Below, one piece after another: positions 25,679 through 34,203 of a stretch of 47,289 nucleotides of DNA. The notes under the pieces are model-generated. The model was not told the DNA's origin. It was given only the letters and a program-made list of their open reading frames with translations, and searched no databases. The position numbers and the translations under genes are program-made. How positions within the stretch are numbered: the first letter of the stretch is position 1; each line of letters opens with the position of its first letter. The DNA is from Firmicutes bacterium UBA5388 (GTDB lineage: Bacteria > Bacillota > UBA4882 > UBA10575): positions 42,177 to 89,465 of the forward strand of contig DHOO01000035.1 of the NCBI GenBank assembly GCA_002409975.1, given 5' to 3'.

Positions 25679-26455
25679 CTATAACTGGGCAGCTGAATCT
25701 GTATCCAGATAAAGTACTACTCTAAAGTGTCTCCTCAGTATAGAAGCAGGACAAGAAGTAGTAATTGGACCGAACAGAGTATCGCGCACCGCCGCTGCTT
25801 TCGCCGAACCCGGAACCATGCAATAAATATATCTGCCGGAAAGCAAGGCGGGAATAGTTAAAGACAAAGCGTGCGTCGGAACATGGTCCAAACTAGGAAA
25901 ACAACCGTCATTAACTTGCTGTTGCCTGCAGATTTTCTCCAATTCCACTACCTTAACAATTTGCGGATCCAGAAAGTCAGCTACTGGCGGATCATTAAAA
26001 GCCAGATGCCCATTTTCCCCTATGCCACAACACACAATATCCACCGGGTTATCCACTAGCAATTCCGAATACCGTCGACATTCATCCGCAATAGACTCCG
26101 CATTACCATTTAAAAAATGAACCTCTCCCGGATGCACAAGGTTAATAATGTGCTCCTCAAGATAGTTCCGGAAATGTTGCGGTGAATTCTCAGGAAGCCC
26201 AATATACTCATCCATATGCAAAGCAATTACCTTTTTCCAATCGATACCCGGTTCACTTACTAAAGTCTGAAGAAACTCATTCTGAGAAGGAGCGGCGGCA
26301 AAAATCATCGTCACCAACTCTTGCATCTGTAAGAGTTCTCTGATACGTGATGCTACCGCCTTACCAGCGGCAAACCCCATCTCTTTCCGGTTGTCATAGA
26401 CCCTGACCTGCAAGTGTTCCATAGATAATTCCTTGTTCGGCTTATTTGTGTTCAT
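25679..26455 (-). CDS. NagB-like glucosamine-6-phosphate deaminase/isomerase family, divergent subgroup (copy 2)
   Basis: A 258-aa paralogue of the protein at 2205-2975. D82 in LHMDEYIGLP is the expected proton shuttle. The catalytic loop GIGENGHLAFND has Asn148 for Asp and Asp155 for Glu, with His150 kept. FAAAPSQ replaces the usual TGGTP loop. The C-terminus again has SCPASILRRH. It lies 153 bp after nagA2 and 53 bp before the SIS gene, so module B has its own deacetylase-deaminase pair. GGAAGGG precedes the ATG. Ammonia release from an amino-sugar phosphate is expected; GlcN6P itself is not proven. Confidence 0.85.
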   Translation of the reverse strand: MNTNKPNKELSMEHLQVRVYDNRKEMGFAAGKAVASRIRELLQMQELVTMIFAAAPSQNEFLQTLVSEPGIDWKKVIALHMDEYIGLPENSPQHFRNYLEEHIINLVHPGEVHFLNGNAESIADECRRYSELLVDNPVDIVCCGIGENGHLAFNDPPVADFLDPQIVKVVELEKICRQQQVNDGCFPSLDHVPTHALSLTIPALLSGRYIYCMVPGSAKAAAVRDTLFGPITTSCPASILRRHFRVVLYLDTDSAAQL

Positions 26456-26569
26456 AACAGCTACCCTTCCTTCTTTAATTAATTTTGCATAGTTCTGATA
26501 TAGCAGAAACAGGAAACCCTATTTATGCCTCAATTCCATAGCTACAAATACATTGTATAATCACACCCA

Positions 26570-26585
26570 CCCCAGCAAGCTGGGG
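26570..26585 (-). other. short GC-rich hairpin between nagA2 and nagB2
   Basis: CCCCAGC and GCTGGGG (7 bp) flank AA, 24 bp after the nagA2 stop. There is no T-tract. It may be a processing or weak termination hairpin separating expression of the two genes. Confidence 0.4.
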
Positions 26586-26608
26586 CAAAGAAAGGATGAA
26601 AATTTAAT

Positions 26609-27829
26609 TTAAGCTTTAAACTTTATCTTGCCATCAACCATTGTCATCTTTATATTGATCTCTTGATCAAAAACAGTGACATCCGCTTTCATTCCTTCCG
26701 CCAAAACTCCAATTTCTTTCTCCAGACACTGCATTCTAGCAGGATTAATCGTAACTAATTTGATCGCATCCGCTATATTTAAGCCAACATATTTCACCAT
26801 ATTACGCACAAGTTGATCCATAGTCGCTACGCTACTAGCAAAGGCGCTCCGATCGGTTAACTTAGCGACATAGTTCCGTTCCTCGGTCGGGATCTCGAAA
26901 GCTTCAGGAATATCCGATTCCACAATTACCTTTAAGCCACCCAAGTCATACTGCCCAGGCCCCAAACCAGCGGCAGCCATTGAATCGGTAACAAGACAAA
27001 CTTTATCTAAGCCTTTAGTCTTCAAAACTAACCGCATCAGACTGGGAGGAAGATGGTGACCATCAGCGATCATTTCTGTCGTTAATTCATTAAGAAGTAA
27101 AACAGACTCAATAACCCCCGTCACTCGATAGGCAGAAACCCTTCGTACCCCGGACATACCCGAATAAATATGGGTGACATGCGTATAGCCATTTTCAATA
27201 GCCGTCAGTATCTCTTGATAGGTGGCATCTGAATGAGCGATCGAAGCCACAATCTGACGATGTTTAAGCTCCTGTCCCAATTCAAGAGCGCCCGGAAGCT
27301 CCGGTGCTGCCGACACTCGTTTAATGCATGAATATGTATCGAGCAACGGTAAATAGTCTTCGGGTTGTGGCCTAATAATATATGCTGGATTCTGGGCCCC
27401 CTTTTGGCTCATATTAAAATAAGGTCCTTCAAGATGAGCGCCGAGAATTTTTGCTCCGGGAAGTTCTTTCTTCATTGTCCCCTGAATACATTCAACTGCT
27501 TTGGTAATCTGTTTTAATGGTCCCGATAAGGTAGTCGGGAGAAAGGCAGTCGCTCCCCCTCTGACTAGACCTTCAGACATTGTTAACAGGTCTTGTTCCG
27601 AGCCCGTAATAACATCTCCGCCCCAGGCCCCATGTAGATGTAAATCAATAAAACCCGGGCTGATATATGCCCCGTTAACATCTATAATCTCTGCTTCCGC
27701 TGGTATCTTAACCCGAGCCCTAGTACCCAGGGTTTTTATCTTTTCCCCTTCAATGAGAACAACACCGTCGTGAATCTCTCTAATAGGTGTAAGCACAATC
27801 CCATTCTTCAAGACCGTTACTTTATTCAC
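26609..27829 (-). CDS. NagA-like N-acetylglucosamine-6-phosphate deacetylase (copy 2)
   Basis: A 406-aa paralogue of the protein at 11010-12227. It keeps DLHLHG, HLEGPY, AHSDATYQE, THIYSGM, ADGHH and LVTDSMAAAG with the catalytic Asp. The subgroup features are shared as well (SVLLLNELTTE, GHHLPPSLMRLV, FASSVATMD). The GTG at 27829 has AGAGGAGAG about 8 nt upstream. The open frame continues to 27916 but without a ribosome site. It heads a probable nagA2-nagB2-SIS-amidohydrolase operon, 352 bp downstream of the ABC permease. Confidence 0.87.
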   Translation of the reverse strand: MNKVTVLKNGIVLTPIREIHDGVVLIEGEKIKTLGTRARVKIPAEAEIIDVNGAYISPGFIDLHLHGAWGGDVITGSEQDLLTMSEGLVRGGATAFLPTTLSGPLKQITKAVECIQGTMKKELPGAKILGAHLEGPYFNMSQKGAQNPAYIIRPQPEDYLPLLDTYSCIKRVSAAPELPGALELGQELKHRQIVASIAHSDATYQEILTAIENGYTHVTHIYSGMSGVRRVSAYRVTGVIESVLLLNELTTEMIADGHHLPPSLMRLVLKTKGLDKVCLVTDSMAAAGLGPGQYDLGGLKVIVESDIPEAFEIPTEERNYVAKLTDRSAFASSVATMDQLVRNMVKYVGLNIADAIKLVTINPARMQCLEKEIGVLAEGMKADVTVFDQEINIKMTMVDGKIKFKA

Positions 27830-28181
27830 TACTTTCTCTCCTCTAAATGTTCTAAGTTGGTAAACATTTGTGCCTAAAACGTTCTCTTTACTATTGTTAT
27901 ATAAATAAGTTATCATTTTTTAACTTAATTTTTTAGTTTAAATAAGTATTCTATGAATAATTTAAAAACCCTCCTTATTAATAAAAAATATTTAATAAAT
28001 AATTAGGTTTTTGTAAAACCATTGCCAACTATCCCGGTAGTCGTCGACATCGACCTCCGCTTGGCCCTGGTTCAAAATTGCACAATTTCGTATTAAGATT
28101 ACTAATACCTTAAGAAATCAAAATCTTTTCCACAAAAATATTCTGGGAGATAAACACCGAAGCAGTTTTCGAAGCATAATT
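27830..28181 (-). other. non-coding gap upstream of nagA2
   Basis: This 352-bp gap holds the shared AT-rich motif at 27929-27951 and otherwise AT-rich sequence with a short GC-richer stretch around 28025-28070. No ORF, tRNA or T-tailed hairpin was seen. The nagA2 promoter is expected here. Confidence 0.5.
27929..27951 (-). promoter_or_regulatory. shared AT-rich upstream motif (nagA2)
   Basis: A T-run then AGTTTAAATAAGTATTC, nearly identical to 14125-14147 and similar to 12321-12341 and 35548-35570. It lies 100-122 bp before the nagA2 start. Confidence 0.4.
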
Positions 28182-29906
28182 TCAGCCTGCCCGGAACATG
28201 CCAGCGACTTTTTCACCCAGCAGTTTGTTGGCGATCGTAATACCCACAAGCACAACCAGAGTAATGATGGTACCTATGGCGCAAGCCGGCCCCATCAAAT
28301 CTTCTAACAAGTATTCATAAATAGCTACCGTGGCCGTCTTCCATTGTGCTGAATACAAGATCATAGTGGTGCTCAATTCCCCAATCAGAGTGGTAAAAGT
28401 GATTAAACCGGAAGCTACGATCCCGGGAGCAATCAGTGGTAAGGTAATTCGACGAAAGGTAGTTGACCACTTCGCCCCCATAATCGTTGAGGCTTGCTCC
28501 AGTACAGGATCCATTCCCTGCAAAGAGCCAACCGCCGATCGAAAAACATAAGGCATTCTGCGGATAAAATAGGCAATGACGAGAATAAAGCCGGTTCCCG
28601 CAAAGTATAAAGGGGGTTTAATAAAAGCGGCTAGAATCGCCACACCCACTACGATCCCGGGAAGAATAAAGGGTAACATTACCGTGACATCAATCAGCCA
28701 TCTGCCCTTAAACTTCTTTTTCACGGTAACATAGGCGATTAAAGAACCCATAAAAACCGCCAATAGCGTAGCCGCAATTGACAGGGTCAGACTGTTCTTA
28801 AGCGGACTTAAGGTATGAGCGAAGACTTTGATAAAATTAGCCGTCGAGAACTTGGTTGGCCAAGGGGTGCCGGCCCAAATTTCTGAAAAAGCGGCCACTA
28901 CCACCGTAAGATGGGGCGCCAGCGAGCAGACAATTAAAACGATCGTATACACCAAGCCAAAGGCTTTGGCCACAGGATTGGTAATCTGTTTAACCGCTCG
29001 AGTAGTAGTGGTCAGAGTTACTGCGCTCTGTCGGGAAGTGATATACTTCATCAGCAAGAGCGCGCCCACGGAAAACAAAACACTAACCAGACTGATGGCG
29101 CTGGCGGCATTGATATTGAAAAAGCCTGCAATCTGAAAGAAAATTAGCGTCGGTAAGACATAATACTCGCCACCCAGAATAGCTGGAACTCCAAAATTAC
29201 CAATGGCTCTCATGAAAACAGTCAAAGCGCCGGCCCCAATAGCAGGAAGCACCAAAGGCAGAGTGATAGTGCGTAATTTCCGTAAAAACCCCGCCCCCAT
29301 CACATCAGCGCTCTCCTCCAAATAAGGATCGGCAATAGACAGGGCGCCCTGAACCATCAGAAAGATATATGGATAGTAACTCATCGTCATGGCAACGGTG
29401 ATACCGTGAAATCCATAAATACTGGGAAGAGTGATGCCAAATAATTTGTTTAGGACATAAGTAATAAAGCCATTCTTCCCTAACAACAGAATCCAGGAAT
29501 ACGAGCCGACAAAGGGGGGTAAAATCAACGGCAAAATGGCTAGGGAAGTAAAGAGCGTCTTCCCTGGAATGTCAATTCTACTCATGATATAAGCCAAAGG
29601 AAGTCCGAGAAGAATGGCAAAAAAGACTGCCGAAAAACTTACTTTGAGGGAGTTAAGCATAGCGTTAATATACAATTTAGAAGTAAAAAACCGGGAGAAA
29701 TTTTTAAAAGTAAGGTTCTGTATGGCAAATGCTTCGTCTTGTTCAATAAAGCTCATCACAAGCATTTTCCCGATCGGATAAATTAAAAAAAGCACTAACA
29801 CCAAAAAAACGAGGGCCACAACAATAATAGGTGTAAAATCCACATCTTTCAGTTGAAGACGCTTTTTCCGGTTAATCTTCGGCTCCAGTTGTCTTGTGAT
29901 CTTCAT
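28182..29906 (-). CDS. AfuB/FbpB-type ABC transporter permease (fused double permease)
   Basis: A 574-aa membrane protein with about twelve segments and two EAA loops, one in each half (EESADVMGAGFLRKLRTITLPLVLP and EQASTIMGAKWSTTFRRITLPLIAP). This is the layout of FbpB/AfuB and phosphonate-type permeases. Known members carry ferric iron, 2-aminoethylphosphonate or, for AfuABC, hexose phosphates. In this amino-sugar setting a sugar phosphate or phosphonate is more likely than iron. The ATG at 29906 has GGGGG 8 nt upstream and lies 2 bp after the ATPase stop; a TTG at 29912 would overlap it. Confidence 0.87.
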   Translation of the reverse strand: MKITRQLEPKINRKKRLQLKDVDFTPIIVVALVFLVLVLFLIYPIGKMLVMSFIEQDEAFAIQNLTFKNFSRFFTSKLYINAMLNSLKVSFSAVFFAILLGLPLAYIMSRIDIPGKTLFTSLAILPLILPPFVGSYSWILLLGKNGFITYVLNKLFGITLPSIYGFHGITVAMTMSYYPYIFLMVQGALSIADPYLEESADVMGAGFLRKLRTITLPLVLPAIGAGALTVFMRAIGNFGVPAILGGEYYVLPTLIFFQIAGFFNINAASAISLVSVLFSVGALLLMKYITSRQSAVTLTTTTRAVKQITNPVAKAFGLVYTIVLIVCSLAPHLTVVVAAFSEIWAGTPWPTKFSTANFIKVFAHTLSPLKNSLTLSIAATLLAVFMGSLIAYVTVKKKFKGRWLIDVTVMLPFILPGIVVGVAILAAFIKPPLYFAGTGFILVIAYFIRRMPYVFRSAVGSLQGMDPVLEQASTIMGAKWSTTFRRITLPLIAPGIVASGLITFTTLIGELSTTMILYSAQWKTATVAIYEYLLEDLMGPACAIGTIITLVVLVGITIANKLLGEKVAGMFRAG

Positions 29907-29908
29907 CT

Positions 29909-31018
29909 TCAATTCCCCCTCTTCAGCAAAGCCTTTTGCGAATACGGGAAAAGAATGCCATCACCCGGTTCGAGAAGGAGATAAGCCGAAGCTCCTTCCT
30001 CAATCCCCTCAAGTCTTCTATTCATAGAAATAAAAGCCTCTTCCCCAGTAGAAAGCCTGACGGTATATCGCACTGTCTCGCCGAGATAGAGGAGGTTAGT
30101 AACTTTGCAAACCAGACTTTTCCCAGGAATCTCCTCTTTAGAAAGGGCAGCCTTCTCAGGCCGGAAAAATAAAAGAGCCCGTTCTTCAGGAGTAAAGGCA
30201 GTAGCTTCTCCTCCGCTGAACTTAACTCCAAGGCGGTATTCTCCGCCCCCCTTAACTTGATGCCTGCCATCTTCTGTCCCGAGGACAGTCACCTCCAGGA
30301 AATTAGCCTTTCCAATAAAATCAGCCACCGGGACGGAGTTTGGTTTCTCATATACATCATGAGCCTTACCTAGCTGTGATATCTTTCCACTGTGCATTAC
30401 GGCAATCAAGTCCGAAATACTCAAAGCTTCTTCCTGATCATGGGTCACATAGATAGTAGTAATCCCAGCCTTTTTCTGAATCTTTCTAATCTCTTCCCTC
30501 ATATAAACACGAAGTTTGGCATCAAGATTGCTTAGTGGTTCGTCCAACAAAAGGATCTTGGGGTCATATACCAAGGCTCTTGCTAGAGCTATCCGCTGTT
30601 GTTGCCCACCACTAAGTTGAGAAGGTTTTCGCTCTTGGGTATGGGCCAGTCCGACCATTTCCATTACCCGTGTCACCCGCTCCCTAATCTCTGCGTTTTT
30701 CGTCTTTCTAACCCTCAATCCGTAAGCGACATTCTCAAAGACTGTCATGTGCGGAAACAGGGCATAACTTTGAAAGACCATTCCAATCTCTCTCCGGTGC
30801 GGTGGAAAATTAGTATAATCTTCATCGTCAAATAAAATCTGGCCCGCAGTTGGTGATTCCAAACCGGCGATCATCCGTAAAGTTGTAGTTTTACCGCAAC
30901 CACTGGGACCTAAAAGAGTAAAGAGAGAACCTGCCGGCACGGAAAAGTTAATACTGTCTACCGCCCGGGTTTCGCTGGTAAATTCTTTAGTTAAATTCTT
31001 AACACTCAGGTTTACCAC
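29909..31018 (-). CDS. AfuC/FbpC/PotA-type ABC transporter ATPase
   Basis: A 369-aa ATPase. Walker A is GPSGCGKTT (37-45), the Q-loop is in VFQSYALFPHMTV, the signature is LSGGQQ (135-140), Walker B is ILLLDEP and the switch His is in VTHDQEEAL. The C-terminal TOBE-like region (from about 240) is present. The GTG start has GGGAGG 8 nt upstream. It is the only ABC ATPase in the window and sits between its binding protein and permease. Whether it also serves the two sugar permease pairs is open; those usually use MsmK/UgpC-type ATPases. Confidence 0.9.
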   Translation of the reverse strand: MVNLSVKNLTKEFTSETRAVDSINFSVPAGSLFTLLGPSGCGKTTTLRMIAGLESPTAGQILFDDEDYTNFPPHRREIGMVFQSYALFPHMTVFENVAYGLRVRKTKNAEIRERVTRVMEMVGLAHTQERKPSQLSGGQQQRIALARALVYDPKILLLDEPLSNLDAKLRVYMREEIRKIQKKAGITTIYVTHDQEEALSISDLIAVMHSGKISQLGKAHDVYEKPNSVPVADFIGKANFLEVTVLGTEDGRHQVKGGGEYRLGVKFSGGEATAFTPEERALLFFRPEKAALSKEEIPGKSLVCKVTNLLYLGETVRYTVRLSTGEEAFISMNRRLEGIEEGASAYLLLEPGDGILFPYSQKALLKRGN

Positions 31019-31055
31019 TAAACCAACCTCCCAACTAAAATCTTTGATCCGCGGG

Positions 31056-31090
31056 CGGGTGTGAAGAGGAAGTCCCCTGCTTCACACCCG
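31056..31090 (-). promoter_or_regulatory. intercistronic hairpin between binding-protein and ATPase genes
   Basis: CGGGTGTGAAG (31056-31066) and CTTCACACCCG (31080-31090) form a perfect 11-bp stem around a 13-nt loop. No T-tract follows in the minus direction. It parallels the hairpins at 8592 and 21469. Confidence 0.65.
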
Positions 31091-31154
31091 AGTAATCACT
31101 TATTATGTAAGATATTTCTTGATTTTTATCACTTACCTTTGCCACCATCACTAA

Positions 31155-32141
31155 TTATTTGTTGGCAAATACCTCATCAAACTTCTCTAGAATTTGCTTC
31201 TTGTTGTTACTTGCCTCTTCGTTATCATATTCCATGAACGTAATCTCATCAGTGGGTATTAAACCACTTTTGACCGGAATATCACTCCGCCCCATTCTTC
31301 TGCTTTCCTCTTGAGCGATGGCTGTATAAACTTCCTTGCTGGTAACAAAGTCAATGAATCTTTTGGCATTCTCCGGATTTGGACCGTTCTTGATGATCGA
31401 AACCGTATCAAAGCGCAAAGCTGTGCCATCTTTGGGATAGATCGGTTTTACCGGAAACCCAGCCTGCATTAGGTTGAAAACATTAGCCTCACCTGTTAGG
31501 CCGATGGCGTATTCTCCATTAGCCACGTTCTGGTAGGCAAGCTTGGAAGAAGAAGTAATGTTGGCGTTGGCCACTACCTTTTTCACCAGATCCCAGCCAT
31601 GAAGCTGTAGCATAATTCCAAGTTGCGCATAAGCCGAGCCGGAGACTGCCGGATTGGCCATAATTATTTTCCCTTTCCATTTTGGGTCCCCCAGTTCGGT
31701 CCATGTTTTCGGCGCTTCTGCCTCTGAGACTAATTTCGTGTTAATAATGAAGACCTGAAGCGGTAAAGAAAAGGCATAATAATAGTATTCGGGATGTTTG
31801 AATTCTTTTTTGAAAGCAGAGTCATTGGCGCACTTATATGGTTGGAAGAGATCCAGCATCGTATCGAGCGTCTCCTGACCACCGGTCAGCAGCACATCAG
31901 CTCTAGGATTATACCTTTCCGTTTTGATTCTCGTAGCCAGTTCGCCTGTGCCGGCGCTAATAATCTCGATCTGAATATCAGGATATTTTTTGTTCCACAT
32001 CTCTGTAATCGTATCTGATGTCGACTTTGGCGCCGGGGAATAAATAACCACTTTACCTGCGGCTAAGGTTTCAAGTGTGAAAAAAAGACCGATCAGCAAT
32101 ACTCCAATACAAACCAATAGAAAATTCCTTCTTGTTTTCAT
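31155..32141 (-). CDS. AfuA/FbpA-type substrate-binding protein
   Basis: A 328-aa binding protein with a Sec signal peptide (MKTRRNFLLVCIGVLLIGLFFTL, cleavage near TLAA/GK) and no lipobox. The mature N-terminus VVIYSPAPKSTSDTITEMW, LLTGGQETLD, PKTWTELGDPKWKGKIIMANPAVSGSAY and GLTGEANVFNLMQAG place it in the iron/phosphonate/hexose-phosphate group. Tyrosine ligands typical of ferric-binding members (adjacent YY near the C-terminus) are not obvious, which argues mildly against iron. AGGAGG lies upstream of the ATG. It heads the transporter operon. Confidence 0.87.
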   Translation of the reverse strand: MKTRRNFLLVCIGVLLIGLFFTLETLAAGKVVIYSPAPKSTSDTITEMWNKKYPDIQIEIISAGTGELATRIKTERYNPRADVLLTGGQETLDTMLDLFQPYKCANDSAFKKEFKHPEYYYYAFSLPLQVFIINTKLVSEAEAPKTWTELGDPKWKGKIIMANPAVSGSAYAQLGIMLQLHGWDLVKKVVANANITSSSKLAYQNVANGEYAIGLTGEANVFNLMQAGFPVKPIYPKDGTALRFDTVSIIKNGPNPENAKRFIDFVTSKEVYTAIAQEESRRMGRSDIPVKSGLIPTDEITFMEYDNEEASNNKKQILEKFDEVFANK

Positions 32142-32225
32142 AGAACATCCTCCTTTAAATACTTTGTGTTATTTACCGGTAGAACTGAATAGCAGCATAG
32201 GATATAAGACTCCAAACATCACCTC

Positions 32226-33020
32226 CTAACTTGTGACGGGCGAAAATTCCCGGTCTAACAGTTTCTTACAGCGCAGCATCTGATCATAGCTAGTAAGTTC
32301 AATTACCCACCAGTTAATCCCGGAAGATAAAGCCCAATTGAGAACAGTCCGGAGATTATCCAAATTTTCCGGCTCGTGATGCCTACCATCAGCTGTTTCA
32401 ATCTCATATAGATGAATATTTCTAATCCTCTGGGAGAACGGTTGGATAAAACTTTCCAAGGTATCCAAACCATCAAGTATTCTACGACTACCACGAGCAT
32501 GCCCGGTATCAAGCGTAACCATAGCTCCGCTCTTTTCCACTAACGACGCCATTTTCTCCGGTTCACTGGTCCACCCTCTTTTTAAATTCTCAAGGCAGAC
32601 GGTTACCCCGCGTTCTCCACCAAAATCCACTAATTTAGTCAGATTACCAACGGCATTGTCCCAAGACAATTCATCCTCCGGAATACTACGCGAACCAATA
32701 TGTAGCGTCAGGTAAGCTTGAGGAAAATCTTTTAAGAACTCAATATACATCTTCAGATACTCCACAGCAGTATCCGAAAACATTTTATTCTTATGGCCAA
32801 TCTCAACATCCTGACACGGAGCATGAAAGCGGGAAACCAGTCCCGATCCTAAAGCTTGCTCATAAAATAAACTTCTGGCTGCAGTCGATGCTGGGAGGCG
32901 AGAACAATCCAAGTTCCAATCAATCCCTTGAAAACCATGGACTTGGGCAAATTCTACAGCTTCAGCAAAATTGCCGCCACTAGGACGGGTGGAGGTTGCA
33001 AGTTGCGGTTTTATATTCAC
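32226..33020 (-). CDS. sugar phosphate isomerase/epimerase family TIM-barrel protein (module B)
   Basis: A 264-aa xylose-isomerase-like TIM-barrel protein. Metal-ligand motifs are visible: SRFHAPC, YLTLHIGS, VCLENLKRG (Glu), MVTLDTGHARGS (Asp, His), NIHLYEIE and WVIELTSYDQ. It starts at a GTG with GGGG 7 nt upstream. It lies between the rpiR-like gene (172 bp upstream) and the AfuA-type binding protein (84 bp downstream). It is more divergent from the 10085 protein than the NagA or NagB pairs are from each other, so it is not a simple duplicate. Substrate unknown. Confidence 0.8.
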   Translation of the reverse strand: MNIKPQLATSTRPSGGNFAEAVEFAQVHGFQGIDWNLDCSRLPASTAARSLFYEQALGSGLVSRFHAPCQDVEIGHKNKMFSDTAVEYLKMYIEFLKDFPQAYLTLHIGSRSIPEDELSWDNAVGNLTKLVDFGGERGVTVCLENLKRGWTSEPEKMASLVEKSGAMVTLDTGHARGSRRILDGLDTLESFIQPFSQRIRNIHLYEIETADGRHHEPENLDNLRTVLNWALSSGINWWVIELTSYDQMLRCKKLLDREFSPVTS

Positions 33021-33094
33021 TGCGATTCCCCATTTCTTAAAAGCTGGTAAATAAAGTTTGTTAATGTAATATTTTCTTCTCTTTAAGGTAACTA

Positions 33095-33110
33095 TGAAAA
33101 ATATTTTTCC
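33095..33110. promoter_or_regulatory. palindromic candidate RpiR operator
   Basis: TGAAAAATATTTTTCC contains the perfect 14-bp palindrome GAAAAATATTTTTC. It lies 75 bp upstream of the TIM-barrel gene at 33020 and resembles 34112-34127. A weaker relative, AAAAATATCTTTAA, lies at about 33123-33136. Confidence 0.5.
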
Positions 33111-33192
33111 AGGGAGAGTAAAAAAAATATCTTTAAGTTAGTAAAGGATTAATACAGTCACTCCTAAGGCGCCGCACTACTCAGGAACCGGA

Positions 33193-34092
33193 TTAAATTT
33201 CATCATCTTCTGTTGGTTCTCTCTCCAGACCAGCCAGCTTAGGATAGCCATATTTGCTTCTTAACGCTTCCAGTTCCGACAGAGACTGCAAAACCTCTTC
33301 TCGGCGTTCCAGGGCAACACCCATAATTAGAGCTTCAGAGATAATCGTCGGGACACTGATGGAATGAAATATTCCGAGCGACCCTCGGTTAGCGGATAAA
33401 ACATAATCCGCCAGTCGAGTAATCGAGGAGATGTGGCTATCTGAGATTAAGATGGAGCGACAATTATTCTTCCTGGCTTGTTGCAGGAAAATAACTAGCT
33501 CCTCCGACGGTCTTCCCAATCCATAAGCAATGGCCACGGCCTCCTTAGGAAAGTGCACCACCTTTTCAAAGAAGTCCTTCCCATTTTCATTGATGCGTAA
33601 AATAGAATATTTAAACCGTCGCAAGCGGAATTCCAAAAGAACCGTTAAAGAAGCGGATGAACCCTCACCGTAAATAATGAGGTGATTAACAGCAGCAATT
33701 TCCTTGACGCACTGGCGGAAGGTCTCATCCATCGGTTCAAGCAAGAGTTTGTTTAACTGCTGTAATTCATTTTCAATGATGTTCTGGATTAAAGGCTTCT
33801 CTCCATGTAATTTCTCCAGCTTTTTACCAAGCTTGGTAACTAAGTTAACCCGAGTTCTGAAGGCTTCCTGAATCTCCAATTTCATGTCAGGAAAACCATT
33901 AAACCCCAACAATCTGGCAAACCTTACGATACTCGCTTCACTAACACCACAGCCCGCCGCCAAATCTTGAATGGTCATAAAAGCCGTATCCGCCAAATTA
34001 TCTATTATATATTTGGCAATGACCTGCTGTCCTGGAGTCATATCGGAAAATTTTGCTTTAATACCCCCTAGAAAATCCGGCCTTTTATCCAT
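33193..34092 (-). CDS. RpiR/MurR-family transcriptional regulator
   Basis: A 299-aa regulator with an N-terminal HTH (MTPGQQVIAKYIIDNLADTAFMTIQDLAAGCGVSEASIVRFARLLG, about 18-65) and a C-terminal SIS domain (about 125-260; IIYGEGSSASLTVLLEFRLRRF, VAIAYGLGRPSEEL, CRSILISDSHISSI). The family senses phosphosugars such as GlcNAc-6-P or MurNAc-6-P. It lies between the second ceramidase-like gene and the TIM-barrel/AfuABC operon. Palindromes TGAAA-N6-TTTCA type occur just upstream of its own start and upstream of the next gene, consistent with autoregulation and control of the transporter. GGGAG precedes the ATG. Confidence 0.88.
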   Translation of the reverse strand: MDKRPDFLGGIKAKFSDMTPGQQVIAKYIIDNLADTAFMTIQDLAAGCGVSEASIVRFARLLGFNGFPDMKLEIQEAFRTRVNLVTKLGKKLEKLHGEKPLIQNIIENELQQLNKLLLEPMDETFRQCVKEIAAVNHLIIYGEGSSASLTVLLEFRLRRFKYSILRINENGKDFFEKVVHFPKEAVAIAYGLGRPSEELVIFLQQARKNNCRSILISDSHISSITRLADYVLSANRGSLGIFHSISVPTIISEALIMGVALERREEVLQSLSELEALRSKYGYPKLAGLEREPTEDDEI

Positions 34093-34111
34093 TCAAAAAA
34101 CTCCCAACTCA

Positions 34112-34127
34112 TGAAAAATATCTTTCA
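34112..34127. promoter_or_regulatory. palindromic candidate RpiR operator (autoregulatory)
   Basis: TGAAAAATATCTTTCA is a 16-bp palindrome with one mismatched pair, 20 bp upstream of the rpiR-like start. Confidence 0.5.
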
Positions 34128-34140
34128 CTTATACCACTAA

Positions 34141-34154
34141 TGAAATATATTCTA
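34141..34154. promoter_or_regulatory. second candidate RpiR half/operator
   Basis: TGAAATATATTCTA resembles the site at 34112 and is close to the palindrome TGAAATATATTTCA. It lies 29 bp from the first site, centre to centre about 28 bp, so the two could be bound together. Confidence 0.35.
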
Positions 34155-34203
34155 CATCCGCATTATTATTCCTCTATTTTGGTCACATTTTTGTTATCTT
34201 TTA

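Noticed and set aside
31155..32141. Ferric iron binding protein
   Set aside because: No clear tyrosine pair, and the context (RpiR, NagA, NagB) favours a sugar phosphate or phosphonate; iron is kept only as an alternative.
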